Shown: piece by piece, positions 43,599 through 52,015 of the stretch
Layout: each line of letters opens with the position of its first letter
Position numbering within the stretch: position 1 is the first letter of the stretch
Assembly (NCBI GenBank): GCA_963628035.1
Contig: CAVGED010000082.1
Span: 91,896-155,895 of the forward strand
Reading direction: 5' to 3'
Length of the DNA stretch: 64,000 nucleotides
From: 14-2 sp963628035
GTDB lineage: Bacteria > Bacillota > Clostridia > Lachnospirales > Lachnospiraceae
Notes under the pieces: model-generated
The model's input: only the letters and a program-made list of their open reading frames with translations
Database searches by the model: none
What the model was told of the DNA's origin: nothing
Made by a program: the position numbers and the translations under genes

Positions 43599-45164
43599 TT
43601 ATTTCAGCTTACTTTGTATTAAGGACCAATTGTTTTTGTAATAATTGTAATCATAATCGTAGACCATCTGCGCCGTGTACCGATCATCCTCCCGGCTCAT
43701 CAGAACCTCCAGCGGCGCTTTGGATTTTGCCTGGAAGGGGGCTAGCCCTGCCTGGGAATAAGCCTCCGCCCTGGAAGCAATGTAGAACTTGGCGTTCTTC
43801 GCAATCTCCCAACGCGTCTTTGCAAAATTCGAAAGCTCCGCATAGATCGCGTCCTTCGACAGATCATACCCATAGCACATAGTCAGCCCTTTTGTGGTCT
43901 CGCTGAAAATATGCTGTCCCTCATCGGATACCATGAACTTTAAGAACTCCTTTGCCAGTTCCGCGTTTGCGCTGTATTCTGGTACAAAGACATTGTGCAT
44001 ATCCACATAACTGGAAACCCAGGCCCTTGCATCCATAACAGTATCTAATATCTCCGCTTCTGTATACTTGTCACTTGAGACTCCCGGGTTCGTTCCCTTT
44101 CCATCCACATAGTCCACCACCAAAGCAAGTTCCTCATCCGTAATCCCCAGCTTGGTTCCCAGGGCGGAGATCATGGGTAATTTCAGGAATCGGATATCGT
44201 TGTCCGGGAACTGCTTCATCATCTCCAGGTTATTCCAGTCTCCGTTGGAAAACATAGCTGCCTGCCCAGACATAAAATAGGTCTGCGTAACCTCCCAATC
44301 AATGGAGTTGCTCTTCTCGTGGCTGTACCCTTTTGCAAAAATGCTCTCCATTACCTTGGCACTTTCCAGGACACCGTCATTGCGGGCGACATCATATCCA
44401 ACCACCGGCTCTCCCAAGAAATCATAGTAGATCGCATTGAAATAATCGTTCATCCCCTGAGTGCCGTTATATTGGGCAAACCACCCCTCGTACATGTAGG
44501 AATAGTAATTCGTCGCCGCCGCATGGACAAAGGGAGCCAGTCCCGCCTTCTTCAAGGCCTCACAGAGCTCCAGCAGTTCATCCGTGGTCCTGCAGGGATA
44601 GGTACTCTGCCAATCGTTCCCTAACGCTTTTTGGATTGCCGTGTTGTTATACAAAAGTCCGTTGATGCCGCCCGTCCATGGCATCCGATAATACTTTCCT
44701 TCCTCGTCGGCGTCCTCCATGGCCGCATAAACCGTAGGATCAATGCAGTCTGATATTTTCTTGCCGGCTCTGTCCCCAATCTCAATGACGGAACTAAGCA
44801 CATCGGACAAGTCCAGCAGATATTTGCTGTCCGCGATCTCATTTATCCCGGAAAACACCAGGTCGTAATTGCAGACCTCTTCTCCCGCCTCGATCTTCTG
44901 GGTCAGCTCCCCATCTGTATAGACGGGATAAACGACATACTTAAGATCTCTTGTGCCGCAGAATTCTTCCAGCATTTTCTCCAGCCAGTCCGTGCCGTAA
45001 CCCTTGTTGATGGCGGCTACATACAGAGTTTTACCGTCCTTACCGGTATGACCACCTCCAGTTCCTTCCTTTCCGTTTCCAGTTCCGTTCTTTCCACATG
45101 CAGCTGTCAGCAGCATACTTACCGCCAGCATCATTGCCACGGCTGTCTTTGCGATCCTCTTCAT
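43599..45164 (-). CDS. Sugar ABC transporter solute-binding lipoprotein
   Basis: A 521-residue family 1 binding protein. The signal peptide ends in lipobox LLTAAC (Cys about 23) followed by a Gly/Lys-rich linker. The mature protein has the two-lobe pattern of oligosaccharide-binding proteins, including MPWTGGINGLLYN, TYFMSGQAAMFSNGDW and FLKFMVSDEGQ. It would deliver oligosaccharides to the permeases encoded upstream. No ATPase gene is present, so a shared MsmX-type ATPase elsewhere is expected. AGGAGG precedes the ATG. Confidence 0.9.
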   Translation of the reverse strand: MKRIAKTAVAMMLAVSMLLTAACGKNGTGNGKEGTGGGHTGKDGKTLYVAAINKGYGTDWLEKMLEEFCGTRDLKYVVYPVYTDGELTQKIEAGEEVCNYDLVFSGINEIADSKYLLDLSDVLSSVIEIGDRAGKKISDCIDPTVYAAMEDADEEGKYYRMPWTGGINGLLYNNTAIQKALGNDWQSTYPCRTTDELLELCEALKKAGLAPFVHAAATNYYSYMYEGWFAQYNGTQGMNDYFNAIYYDFLGEPVVGYDVARNDGVLESAKVMESIFAKGYSHEKSNSIDWEVTQTYFMSGQAAMFSNGDWNNLEMMKQFPDNDIRFLKLPMISALGTKLGITDEELALVVDYVDGKGTNPGVSSDKYTEAEILDTVMDARAWVSSYVDMHNVFVPEYSANAELAKEFLKFMVSDEGQHIFSETTKGLTMCYGYDLSKDAIYAELSNFAKTRWEIAKNAKFYIASRAEAYSQAGLAPFQAKSKAPLEVLMSREDDRYTAQMVYDYDYNYYKNNWSLIQSKLK

Positions 45165-45187
45165 CTTACGAAATCCTCCTTTTTTCT

Positions 45188-47050
45188 TTAAAAATCTATG
45201 TTGCTGTTAAAAACAGTCATACGCAATTTACACGCACCATAGGGATACAATTTTATTGTTCGTCCGCTCTTTTCATCCAAAACCATCTGACTATTCGGCA
45301 TTAAGCGCGGCGTAAACGTAAAATCACCCTTCTCATATCGATACTTTTTATTGTACAGGTCAAAACAATGGCGAATTTTCTTTCTGTGATCCAATGCCAT
45401 ATTTTCAATTACTTTTGCCGGGACCTCAAGATAAGGAAGAGGCGTATCCAGATCGAAGGCTTCCGCTGTCTCATTGGGCACAAATACAGGCCTTCCCGTA
45501 ATGCAATACCGCCATTCGTCATCAGGATACATGTTATATGCCGGAAAATCCTCGTCAGCCTGTATGGCTTCCGTATCAATCCTCCTCTCGCCCTTCATGC
45601 CAAAGCTATACACCAACGCGCCTTTTGAAAACCAAACCTTTCCTTTTGTCTTATGCACCTGTATCTCGGAGGTCATCGCCACTTCAATCTGGCAGCTTCC
45701 CAGAACTTTCACCGCCACAAAACCTTTTTCAAAAACGAGCTCGCACCGCCGTCCATCCTGGACAACAGAAAACTCCTTGGCCCATCCCGGCTTTCGAAGA
45801 TATAACGTAAATTCCGTTTCTGCCGTGATGATATAGCAAATCTTCTCTTCAAAAGGATACCTGGTTTTCTCCTGAATGCTTACCCGCTTTCCTTGGATTT
45901 CAGTCTCCATGATGCAGGGCGCATACAGGAAAGAATAAAGCTTATCTCTTTCCTGCATCCAACTATTCCACAGATAATTCGGCATAAATCGGTTCACATT
46001 TCCGGGACAGCACTCGGTTCCTGGATTGGGTCGATAGCTCATCCAGGAGCTACCCGAAAAAAATACGTTATGATTGGACTGCTTATCCGCAAGAATCTGA
46101 TTAGCGCAGGAAAAATACTGTAACCCCTTAAAATCCTCCAGAACCGCCCCGATTCCTGCATTAAAGATACAGGTCTCAATCTTGTCGGCGTATGCCCCGT
46201 CCGCAGTTGCTTTCAGCAGATAGGAAAGAGCCCAGCTGTAATCAGACACATCACAGGTCTCGCTACTCTGCATATAATCATTGTTGATAAGAAATTCGTT
46301 GCTGCAGTGACAACCCGATGGAAGCCTAAAATACTGGTCTATCTTCTTGTATGCATTTTCAGAAACCTCCAGATATTTCTTATCCCCTGTGCAGAGGTAT
46401 AGGATCGCACCCAGTTTGAAATACTCATTATAGGTTACTCCATGGGCATACGGCTTTCTATCCGACAGTGCCTGTGCATCGCAGTTATCATCCTCTGCCT
46501 TTTCGTTATAGGCCTTATAAGTCTCCAGCGCATAATCCAGCAATTCTTTCTTTTTCGTTTTTCCAAACAGCCAGAGCATGATCTCAATATTATCCACATC
46601 CCTGTTATTGAAATAATCCACTTTATTTCGCAAATAATGCTCCGTCAGTTTTTCTAGAATAACCGGATTCTCCGTATATTCATAGAGCGCCATACATGCC
46701 CGAAAAAACACCACATGTGGCCAGCGGTTCCAGGGCTTATTTTCTTTCAAGAATTCGGGACCCAGATACCCATCCGCATCCGCATGAGTAAGGACAGCGA
46801 AGATCATCTCCTTCGCCTGCTCCAGATATTGGGGCTCCTCTAAAAGCAGCGCGCATCGCGTCAGTCCATCCACCCAGTAAGCGGTCTGTTCATACACCCA
46901 CCAGCCTGGATTTGCCCCCTCCTCTCTATAATCGGCTTCCCCCCATTTCACCCGGTCAAAGGGAAATCCCGCCTTCTCAATATGCCCCGTCATTCCCTCC
47001 AGCTGCGTCTCCAGAAACCGTTTCATCCATGCGTCAGGTCTAATCTTCAT
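45188..47050 (-). CDS. GH127 family hydrolase (beta-L-arabinofuranosidase-like)
   Basis: A 620-residue protein of the GH127 (formerly DUF1680) family. The N-terminal (alpha/alpha)6 barrel includes WVYEQTAYWVDGLTRCALL. The metal-binding and nucleophile Cys pair appears as GTECCPGNVNR, and the conserved acid region precedes it (CSNEFLINNDYM). Family members cleave beta-L-arabinofuranose, and some act on aceric acid of rhamnogalacturonan II. There is no signal peptide. The ATG at 47048-47050 overlaps the permease stop codon as TGATG, and GGGAGG lies 9 bases before it. Confidence 0.88.
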   Translation of the reverse strand: MKIRPDAWMKRFLETQLEGMTGHIEKAGFPFDRVKWGEADYREEGANPGWWVYEQTAYWVDGLTRCALLLEEPQYLEQAKEMIFAVLTHADADGYLGPEFLKENKPWNRWPHVVFFRACMALYEYTENPVILEKLTEHYLRNKVDYFNNRDVDNIEIMLWLFGKTKKKELLDYALETYKAYNEKAEDDNCDAQALSDRKPYAHGVTYNEYFKLGAILYLCTGDKKYLEVSENAYKKIDQYFRLPSGCHCSNEFLINNDYMQSSETCDVSDYSWALSYLLKATADGAYADKIETCIFNAGIGAVLEDFKGLQYFSCANQILADKQSNHNVFFSGSSWMSYRPNPGTECCPGNVNRFMPNYLWNSWMQERDKLYSFLYAPCIMETEIQGKRVSIQEKTRYPFEEKICYIITAETEFTLYLRKPGWAKEFSVVQDGRRCELVFEKGFVAVKVLGSCQIEVAMTSEIQVHKTKGKVWFSKGALVYSFGMKGERRIDTEAIQADEDFPAYNMYPDDEWRYCITGRPVFVPNETAEAFDLDTPLPYLEVPAKVIENMALDHRKKIRHCFDLYNKKYRYEKGDFTFTPRLMPNSQMVLDEKSGRTIKLYPYGACKLRMTVFNSNIDF

Positions 47051-47913
47051 CACTTCAATCCTCCCAAGGAAACATTTTTCATCAGCTTATCGCTGAAGAT
47101 GGAAAACAATATCATAGGCGGGATCGCGCACATAACAACCCCCGCAAAAAATACCGGCTTATTCATGGTAAACTTCGATAACGTCTCATATATATACAGC
47201 CCGGAAGATATGGTGGGATAACTTGGCATATAATAGATAGGTAAGGTATAATCATTCCACCCGCCGATAAACTGCAATATAAATATAGCAAACAGAGAAG
47301 GCTTCACCATGGGAATATGAATCTGTAAGAAAATCCTCATCCGCGAGGCTCCGTCTACCTTTGCAGCCTCCTCGTAAGCCGCCGGGATATTTTGGAAAAA
47401 GGTTTTTATCACCAGGGTCATGGCTCCCAAAGCGGAGGCAGACTTCAACACGATCAGGGGTGAATCGTACATGCCAAGCCTCATATACATCAGCAGGGTT
47501 GCCGAACCGTTCCCGTATACTGGAATCAACATTGCAGCCAGCATGACAGCCGTTATCACCTTTTTTCCCACGAAGGAATACCTTCCCAGAACATATCCCG
47601 TCACCGTCATGGCCGCCAGGGAGATAAGGGAATTCGCAACAGTAAGCCAGACGGAATTCCACAGCATTGCACCAAAGGAGGCATTGCTTGTCCGCAGCAC
47701 TTCAAACGCCTCGCGATAATTTTCAAGATGCAGCTTTTCCGGCAATGCCAATCCATTCAGGATCAGAGCCGTATGTTCGTTCAAGGAAGCAGTCACCGCC
47801 CAAAAGAGAGCGTATACCATGGTGCCCCCATACAATAGGAATAGAAAAAAAACAAATATTCTGGCAGGATTGGTCTTTCTCATAAGCTTTCTTATTCTCG
47901 TTTTTTTCTTCAT
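47050..47913 (-). CDS. Sugar ABC transporter permease (MalG/AraQ type)
   Basis: A 287-residue inner-membrane protein with six helices. The EAA loop is AYEEAAKVDGASRMRIFLQI, followed by HIPMVKPSLFAIFILQF. These are typical of the second permease of CUT1 carbohydrate importers. It pairs with the other permease and the solute-binding protein. Its start lies four bases after the first permease gene, and it is coupled to GH127. Confidence 0.93.
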   Translation of the reverse strand: MKKKTRIRKLMRKTNPARIFVFFLFLLYGGTMVYALFWAVTASLNEHTALILNGLALPEKLHLENYREAFEVLRTSNASFGAMLWNSVWLTVANSLISLAAMTVTGYVLGRYSFVGKKVITAVMLAAMLIPVYGNGSATLLMYMRLGMYDSPLIVLKSASALGAMTLVIKTFFQNIPAAYEEAAKVDGASRMRIFLQIHIPMVKPSLFAIFILQFIGGWNDYTLPIYYMPSYPTISSGLYIYETLSKFTMNKPVFFAGVVMCAIPPMILFSIFSDKLMKNVSLGGLK

Positions 47914-47916
47914 AGT

Positions 47917-48819
47917 TTAATACTCCACCACTTCCATTTTGTTCGATATATGATTCACGATCAACACCAGCGGCACTGCCACCAACGATAATAACAGTCC
48001 AAAAGCAGAGGATACGCCATAATCCCGGTTCACAATTACATTCTCGTAAAACCAGTAGGAGATAGTCGTCGTCTCATACATGCCTCCGGTAAACAATAAG
48101 ATGGGGCCGGAGGACATCAGTACGCTTGATACAGAAAAAAGCAGCATAATCAAAACCGTCGGCATGATCATCGGAAGCTCTATAGAAAAAAATTCCCGAA
48201 AAAAGCCCGCGCCATCCAGACTGGCAGCTTCAACGATCTCATTTGGAATCTTCGACATCGCCCCGGAAAAAAGAATGACATTCATCCCAAATCCTGTCCA
48301 TACGCAGAACACAACGATGGTCCATGTAGCCGTTGAATTGGAATACAGCAAGGATGGCATGGGCTTATCAAACAGTGCTTCGTAGATCACCGCAATGGGT
48401 CCGGTAGAACCCACCAGATTCTTGTAAATAGCCACCAGGACAACGCTGGACAATATGGAAGGCACCATGAACAGGAATGTAAATAACCGGTGCAAAAATA
48501 TCTTTTTATAAAGAAAATACGTAACAGACAACGCAAGAACATACTGGCAGAACAACCCCGCTCCCCAGTAGATCAGCGTATTCTTAAACGCAATGGTAAG
48601 CTCGCCCCCTACCTTTAGGCTTTCGAAAATGACCTTAAAATTGTGTAGCGTGAATTCGCCGGTATTGTTGTCACGAAACGGAAGCAGAAGCGAATCCACA
48701 TTGATCATGCCCCAAAATACAATAAAATGAATGATCGGGATTGCCAGCAAGCCGTACACAAAAATATGCTTTAAGATCTCATCCTTCCGTTTTCCCTCAC
48801 TGAACAGTTTTTGTTTCAT
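47917..48819 (-). CDS. Sugar ABC transporter permease (MalF/UgpA type)
   Basis: A 300-residue inner-membrane protein with six helices. Its EAA loop is IVEAASLDGAGFFREFFSIE, followed by LPMIMPTVLIMLLFSVS, typical of the first permease of CUT1 sugar importers. It is the first gene of the glycan locus. A GAGGAGG lies 12 bases before the ATG. An overlapping ten-codon frame begins at the nearer ATG; whether that frame is read is not known. Confidence 0.92.
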   Translation of the reverse strand: MKQKLFSEGKRKDEILKHIFVYGLLAIPIIHFIVFWGMINVDSLLLPFRDNNTGEFTLHNFKVIFESLKVGGELTIAFKNTLIYWGAGLFCQYVLALSVTYFLYKKIFLHRLFTFLFMVPSILSSVVLVAIYKNLVGSTGPIAVIYEALFDKPMPSLLYSNSTATWTIVVFCVWTGFGMNVILFSGAMSKIPNEIVEAASLDGAGFFREFFSIELPMIMPTVLIMLLFSVSSVLMSSGPILLFTGGMYETTTISYWFYENVIVNRDYGVSSAFGLLLSLVAVPLVLIVNHISNKMEVVEY

Positions 48820-48918
48820 CTTGTTTCATGTCCTCCTCATACATGTCTTATCTTTCATCATTTTTACGTCAACGCTCCACAAGGAGCCTGTCTTTTTCAT
48901 CACGATCTCTATGATTCT

Positions 48919-48947
48919 TTTATAACATAGGAGTTAAATTCAATAAA
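48919..48947 (-). promoter_or_regulatory. Possible promoter of the glycan locus
   Basis: TTTATT (48942-48947), a 17-bp spacer and TATAAA (48919-48924) on the minus strand. The -35 is weak, as expected for a promoter that needs an activator such as the adjacent AraC protein. The leader would be about 90 nt. Other weak candidates exist in this gap. Confidence 0.35.
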
Positions 48948-49021
48948 TCCCCCAAAGCTGAACACTTGCTAGTCCAAAACTGAAAAAAATTTCCCGGCAT
49001 CATTTTTTGTCTTATAAAAGC

Positions 49022-49060
49022 AAAAAGCAATCCATGGTCTCCGCCGATGGGTTGCTTTTT
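49022..49060 (-). terminator. Terminator of the AraC gene
   Basis: AAAAAGCAATCCAT (49022-49035) pairs with ATGGGTTGCTTTTT (49047-49060), one G-U pair, around an 11-base loop. T-rich ends on both sides make it usable from either strand. It isolates the regulator gene from the glycan operon promoter. Confidence 0.8.
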
Positions 49061-49086
49061 CCTATATCTTATCTCTGAAATCATTG

Positions 49087-49995
49087 TCATGTACTCTGTT
49101 TGATATACTCTCTGGGCGTAACCCCTTTACAGTGCTTAAATTGCTGATAGAAATGCTTCAGCGAAGAAAACCCGCTCAGCTCGGCGATCGCCTCATTGGT
49201 ATAATCCGTCTCCAGCAGAAGCCTGCATGCTTCATTGCATTTCATTTCCTGCACAAACTGGCCATAAGACTTTCCTGTAAAGTCCCGGAACATCTTACTG
49301 TAATATTCTGCCGAGAAACCATATTCTCTCGCAATATCCTTCATGACCGGAACCGTTTTGATATTTTTATTTAGAAATTTTATGGATTCTTCGATCCTAA
49401 TATAGCTTTTATTATATTTTTTCCCCTCGATACGCCTCTCTCTGCCGCTGATCAGAAGCAGCAGAATTGCTTCTACAAGGCACTGGACAATCGAAAGATG
49501 ATGTTCCTTTTTCATAGCCAATTCTTTTTCTATCATAGAAAAACATTTCTCGATCTCCCTGTCTGGATCGCTCAGCAGATGGAAAAAATCCACATGCTCC
49601 TTCTCCTTTAGATTCCGTCCAAGCTTTCTCGTCATGAACTCCGAAAGAAAATTATCGGAACCGCAATTTAGAAATTGCGGGTAAAATATAATATTTTTGA
49701 CCGCAAGACTCTTACCATAAGACGCATCCACGCCGTAGTAATGTTCCACATTATTATTCATCACACAGACACAGCCCGGCGATACATGGTACATTTTTCC
49801 ACCAATATAATGGGTTCCAACGCCGCTGGTAAAGTATACGATCTCGATAAAATCATGCATGTGGATCGAGGTATCTTCCTCGGAATATCCAACCGCGATC
49901 TTCTCTTCCGGGTCGATGCCGTCGTTCCCCCGCATGAAATAATTATTCAACCCGACTTTGCCGCCGGCACCTTCCTTTTTGTTATAGTCTTCCAT
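49087..49995 (-). CDS. AraC-family regulator of the glycan locus
   Basis: A 302-residue regulator. A cupin-type sensor domain (about 20-130, with HDFIEIVYFTSGVGTHYI) precedes a linker and two helix-turn-helix units at the C-terminus (about 205-300: MKDIAREYGFSAEYYSKMF and AIAELSGFSSLKHFYQQF, ending GVTPREYIKQ). It most likely senses a sugar or oligosaccharide of the locus and activates the operon that starts 270 bp away. The ATG at 49995 has AGGAGA upstream and a strong promoter at 50070-50098. Confidence 0.9.
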   Translation of the reverse strand: MEDYNKKEGAGGKVGLNNYFMRGNDGIDPEEKIAVGYSEEDTSIHMHDFIEIVYFTSGVGTHYIGGKMYHVSPGCVCVMNNNVEHYYGVDASYGKSLAVKNIIFYPQFLNCGSDNFLSEFMTRKLGRNLKEKEHVDFFHLLSDPDREIEKCFSMIEKELAMKKEHHLSIVQCLVEAILLLLISGRERRIEGKKYNKSYIRIEESIKFLNKNIKTVPVMKDIAREYGFSAEYYSKMFRDFTGKSYGQFVQEMKCNEACRLLLETDYTNEAIAELSGFSSLKHFYQQFKHCKGVTPREYIKQST

Positions 49996-50069
49996 ACGTA
50001 CTCTCCTGCATATGTGCATAGGCATTTTTCTTGGATATTCTCAATTCTCGAAAGTGTAAGTATGGAATA

Positions 50070-50098
50070 ATTATATTCACTCCGCGCCCGAAAGTCAA
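50070..50098 (-). promoter_or_regulatory. Promoter of the AraC gene
   Basis: TTGACT (50093-50098), a 17-bp spacer and a perfect TATAAT (50070-50075) on the minus strand, 75 bp before the start codon. It lies in the debris of the broken gene behind it. Confidence 0.75.
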
Positions 50099-50124
50099 CC
50101 CGAACAGAATCCTTGACCGAAGAA

Positions 50125-50285
50125 GCTTCATTCCATTCTCCACCGCACATTTCTCATGCACAAATCCAAGCTTCTTGCTGTTGCCAAGGCCGCTGTACTC
50201 AGAATCACCAACCGCCACACGACCAATGCCACACTCGATTTCGTAGTTATACTCCTCTTCGGCTCCATTGACATCCATGGTAATT
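50125..50285 (-). pseudogene. Remnant: C-terminal DUF4097 piece joined to a GNAT fragment
   Basis: In the frame next to that of the preceding DUF4097 gene, an open stretch encodes ITMDVNGAEEEYNYEIECG and continues to a SEYSGLG segment. This is the pattern of the C-terminal beta strands of DUF4097 proteins. It then runs into KLGFVHEKCAVENGMK, which matches the end of a GNAT acetyltransferase (compare KLGFVREKCVAEDGK in the gene at 23208-24206). DNA at 50132-50175 matches 23241-23284 at 38 of 44 positions. This looks like a junction of two broken genes. Confidence 0.55.
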
Positions 50286-50858
50286 CTTCTTACTGTTAAG
50301 CCCGGTTTTTACAACGACATCTGCGGCGCCAATGTCCAGTTCCACTTCTTCAAATACCTTTCCCTCCGGAATGCGGACCACAAGAGTCGCATCCTTGGAT
50401 TCGCAGGTAAACAGCTTCAAAACAGATTTCTGCACGCTGTCTTGTATTTTCAGGGTATCTTCCTCCAGAATACAGTCTATCTTGCGACTATAATTGCCCC
50501 AGACACTCCGATAATTCATCTCAACTTCAATATCGCCGCCCTGGGAGGGTTCCATAGAGAGCGTTCCGAAATCAAGTTCCATATCCAGTTTCTGCACACC
50601 TGCCGCTGCAAATGTCTTTGTATCGCTGCTCCAGTCACTGTCCGTCCCCGCAGGAGCATCCTGCTCCCTATCCGCATCTTCTCTACCGAAAAATTTCACA
50701 CCGTCATCGCTCCAGGAAATATTGAAGGCTCCCGCATTTGCCATTGCCAAGAACTGCCGGACACCAAAGCCCATGCTAAGTCCGATAACACAAAACAGTA
50801 AACCAAGCCCTGCCAACACCCCGCATACAATCAGACAAACCTTTGTAAATCTTTTCAT
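50247..50858 (-). CDS. DUF4097-type membrane protein, 3' end disrupted
   Basis: A 203-residue product. It has an N-terminal membrane helix (about 7-28), then the beta-helix-like pattern of DUF4097 putative adhesins (KLDMELDFGTLSMEPSQGGD, VRIPEGKVFEEVELDIGAAD). After VVVKTGLN the frame leaves the family pattern and stops within about 20 residues (NYHGCQW); the family's remaining strands are in the next frame downstream. A short deletion plus frameshift explains this best, so the protein is probably truncated. AAAGGAGG precedes the ATG at 50858, which overlaps the DUF1700 stop region. Confidence 0.6.
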   Translation of the reverse strand: MKRFTKVCLIVCGVLAGLGLLFCVIGLSMGFGVRQFLAMANAGAFNISWSDDGVKFFGREDADREQDAPAGTDSDWSSDTKTFAAAGVQKLDMELDFGTLSMEPSQGGDIEVEMNYRSVWGNYSRKIDCILEEDTLKIQDSVQKSVLKLFTCESKDATLVVRIPEGKVFEEVELDIGAADVVVKTGLNSKKNYHGCQWSRRGV

Positions 50859-51538
50859 GCTACTCGCTCCTCCTTTCTCTGAAATGGGCGGCTGCACAAG
50901 CGGATCGTTCCGCGAAACAGCCACGGCAAAAACTTACCAAACAGCCATACACAGCCTACCGTTCCCAATATCGCCAATGCCAGCACCAGAAATCCCGCAC
51001 CCAAAAGACCGCTTCCGGCCCCAATCGTTCCTATGACAAACATGCCGATCCCGACACACGCAATCATAATTCCAGCCAGATAAAGTGCAAATACCGTACA
51101 GACAAACGCTGCAAGAATACCCAGAACCGCTCCAAACACGCCAACAATCACGCCCAGCAGTCCCGCAAGAAGTCCCAGCCATATGGGGCTGGTAAGAACT
51201 GCCAGCAGCACCAGCAATACGATCTCTGTTGACGAGCGTTTCTGCGGTTTCTTCTGTCCGGCAGTTTCCGTATACTGCCCCACTTCCTCTTTCTGCCGGA
51301 ACCGGACATCCTCATATCCGGCCTCTGTATACACCTTTGTCTCCTCCACGCCGATATCGGCCTTGATGATCGCGGCCACCTTCTCCGGGGACTCCAGTTC
51401 CCGGATGATATTCGCCTCATTCTCCGCGCCGGCATCTTCAAAGTACCCATTATAGTATGTCAGCGCCTCTGTCCGCTCCTCCTCCGGGATATCCATCAAC
51501 AGCCGTTCCAGCTGTTCCATAAATTCTTGTCTGCTCAT
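50855..51538 (-). CDS. DUF1700 membrane protein
   Basis: A 227-residue protein. The N-terminal ~90 residues form the DUF1700 helical domain (MSRQEFMEQLERLLMDIPEEER, EALTYYNGYFEDAG). The rest is a set of hydrophobic helices (about 105-215). DUF1700 proteins usually lie between a PadR regulator and a DUF4097 protein and form an envelope-stress-type module; the mechanism is not known. Its start overlaps the PadR stop as ATGA. Confidence 0.87.
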   Translation of the reverse strand: MSRQEFMEQLERLLMDIPEEERTEALTYYNGYFEDAGAENEANIIRELESPEKVAAIIKADIGVEETKVYTEAGYEDVRFRQKEEVGQYTETAGQKKPQKRSSTEIVLLVLLAVLTSPIWLGLLAGLLGVIVGVFGAVLGILAAFVCTVFALYLAGIMIACVGIGMFVIGTIGAGSGLLGAGFLVLALAILGTVGCVWLFGKFLPWLFRGTIRLCSRPFQRKEERVA

Positions 51539-51858
51539 AATATCTCTCCTCCCGAAAACAGCAATGAAATCTTAGAAGAATAATCTTCCCATTCTGTCTT
51601 GTATAGATTTAGCTGCACGCTTCCTCTCTCCGTAATCTTATAGTATCTGCGATTCCTTCCGCCGCATTCCACATCGTAGACCTGAAGACAGCCGTCCTTC
51701 TGCAACCGCCGCAGCACAGGATACAGCGTGGACTCTGAGATCTCTATTGCTTTCCTTACATCCTGCGTGATCTTATATCCGTATGTGCCGTCTTCTTCCT
51801 TGCTCACAACCGCCAGCACTATGGCGTCCAATAATGCGGCTCCTGTATTAAATACCAT
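51535..51858 (-). CDS. PadR-family transcriptional regulator
   Basis: A 107-residue PadR protein with one winged helix-turn-helix. The signature includes LLDAIVLAVVSKEEDGTYGY, ISESTLYPVLRRLQKDG and GGRNRRYYKITERG. PadR proteins repress their own operon and respond to ligands or membrane stress. The promoter carries a perfect inverted repeat that fits its expected operator. First gene of the PadR-DUF1700-DUF4097 set. Confidence 0.92.
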   Translation of the reverse strand: MVFNTGAALLDAIVLAVVSKEEDGTYGYKITQDVRKAIEISESTLYPVLRRLQKDGCLQVYDVECGGRNRRYYKITERGSVQLNLYKTEWEDYSSKISLLFSGGEIL

Positions 51859-51915
51859 GCAATCACACTCGCTTCCTTTCCACTATTGTTCTGCGTATAT
51901 TACTATTCCGTTTTT

Positions 51916-51947
51916 AATATTATATGTCGTATAATATTATTTGTCAA
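51916..51947 (-). promoter_or_regulatory. PadR operon promoter with overlapping operator
   Basis: A consensus promoter, TTGACA (51942-51947), 17-bp spacer and TATAAT (51919-51924). Perfect inverted-repeat arms AATATTATA / TATAATATT (51916-51924 and 51930-51938) cover the -10 and the spacer, so a bound repressor would exclude polymerase. Confidence 0.75.
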
Positions 51948-51956
51948 CATGATATT

Positions 51957-51998
51957 ATAAAAATAGCCACTACAGAGAGCTTAATCTCCATAATGGCT
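51957..51998 (-). terminator. Terminator of the ORF6N gene
   Basis: AGCCATTA (51991-51998) pairs with TAGTGGCT (51965-51972, one G-U pair), with a further GAGA/TCTC helix inside. ATTTTTATAAT follows on the minus strand. Confidence 0.7.
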
Positions 51999-52015
51999 GT
52001 AATTATTCCAATCAT

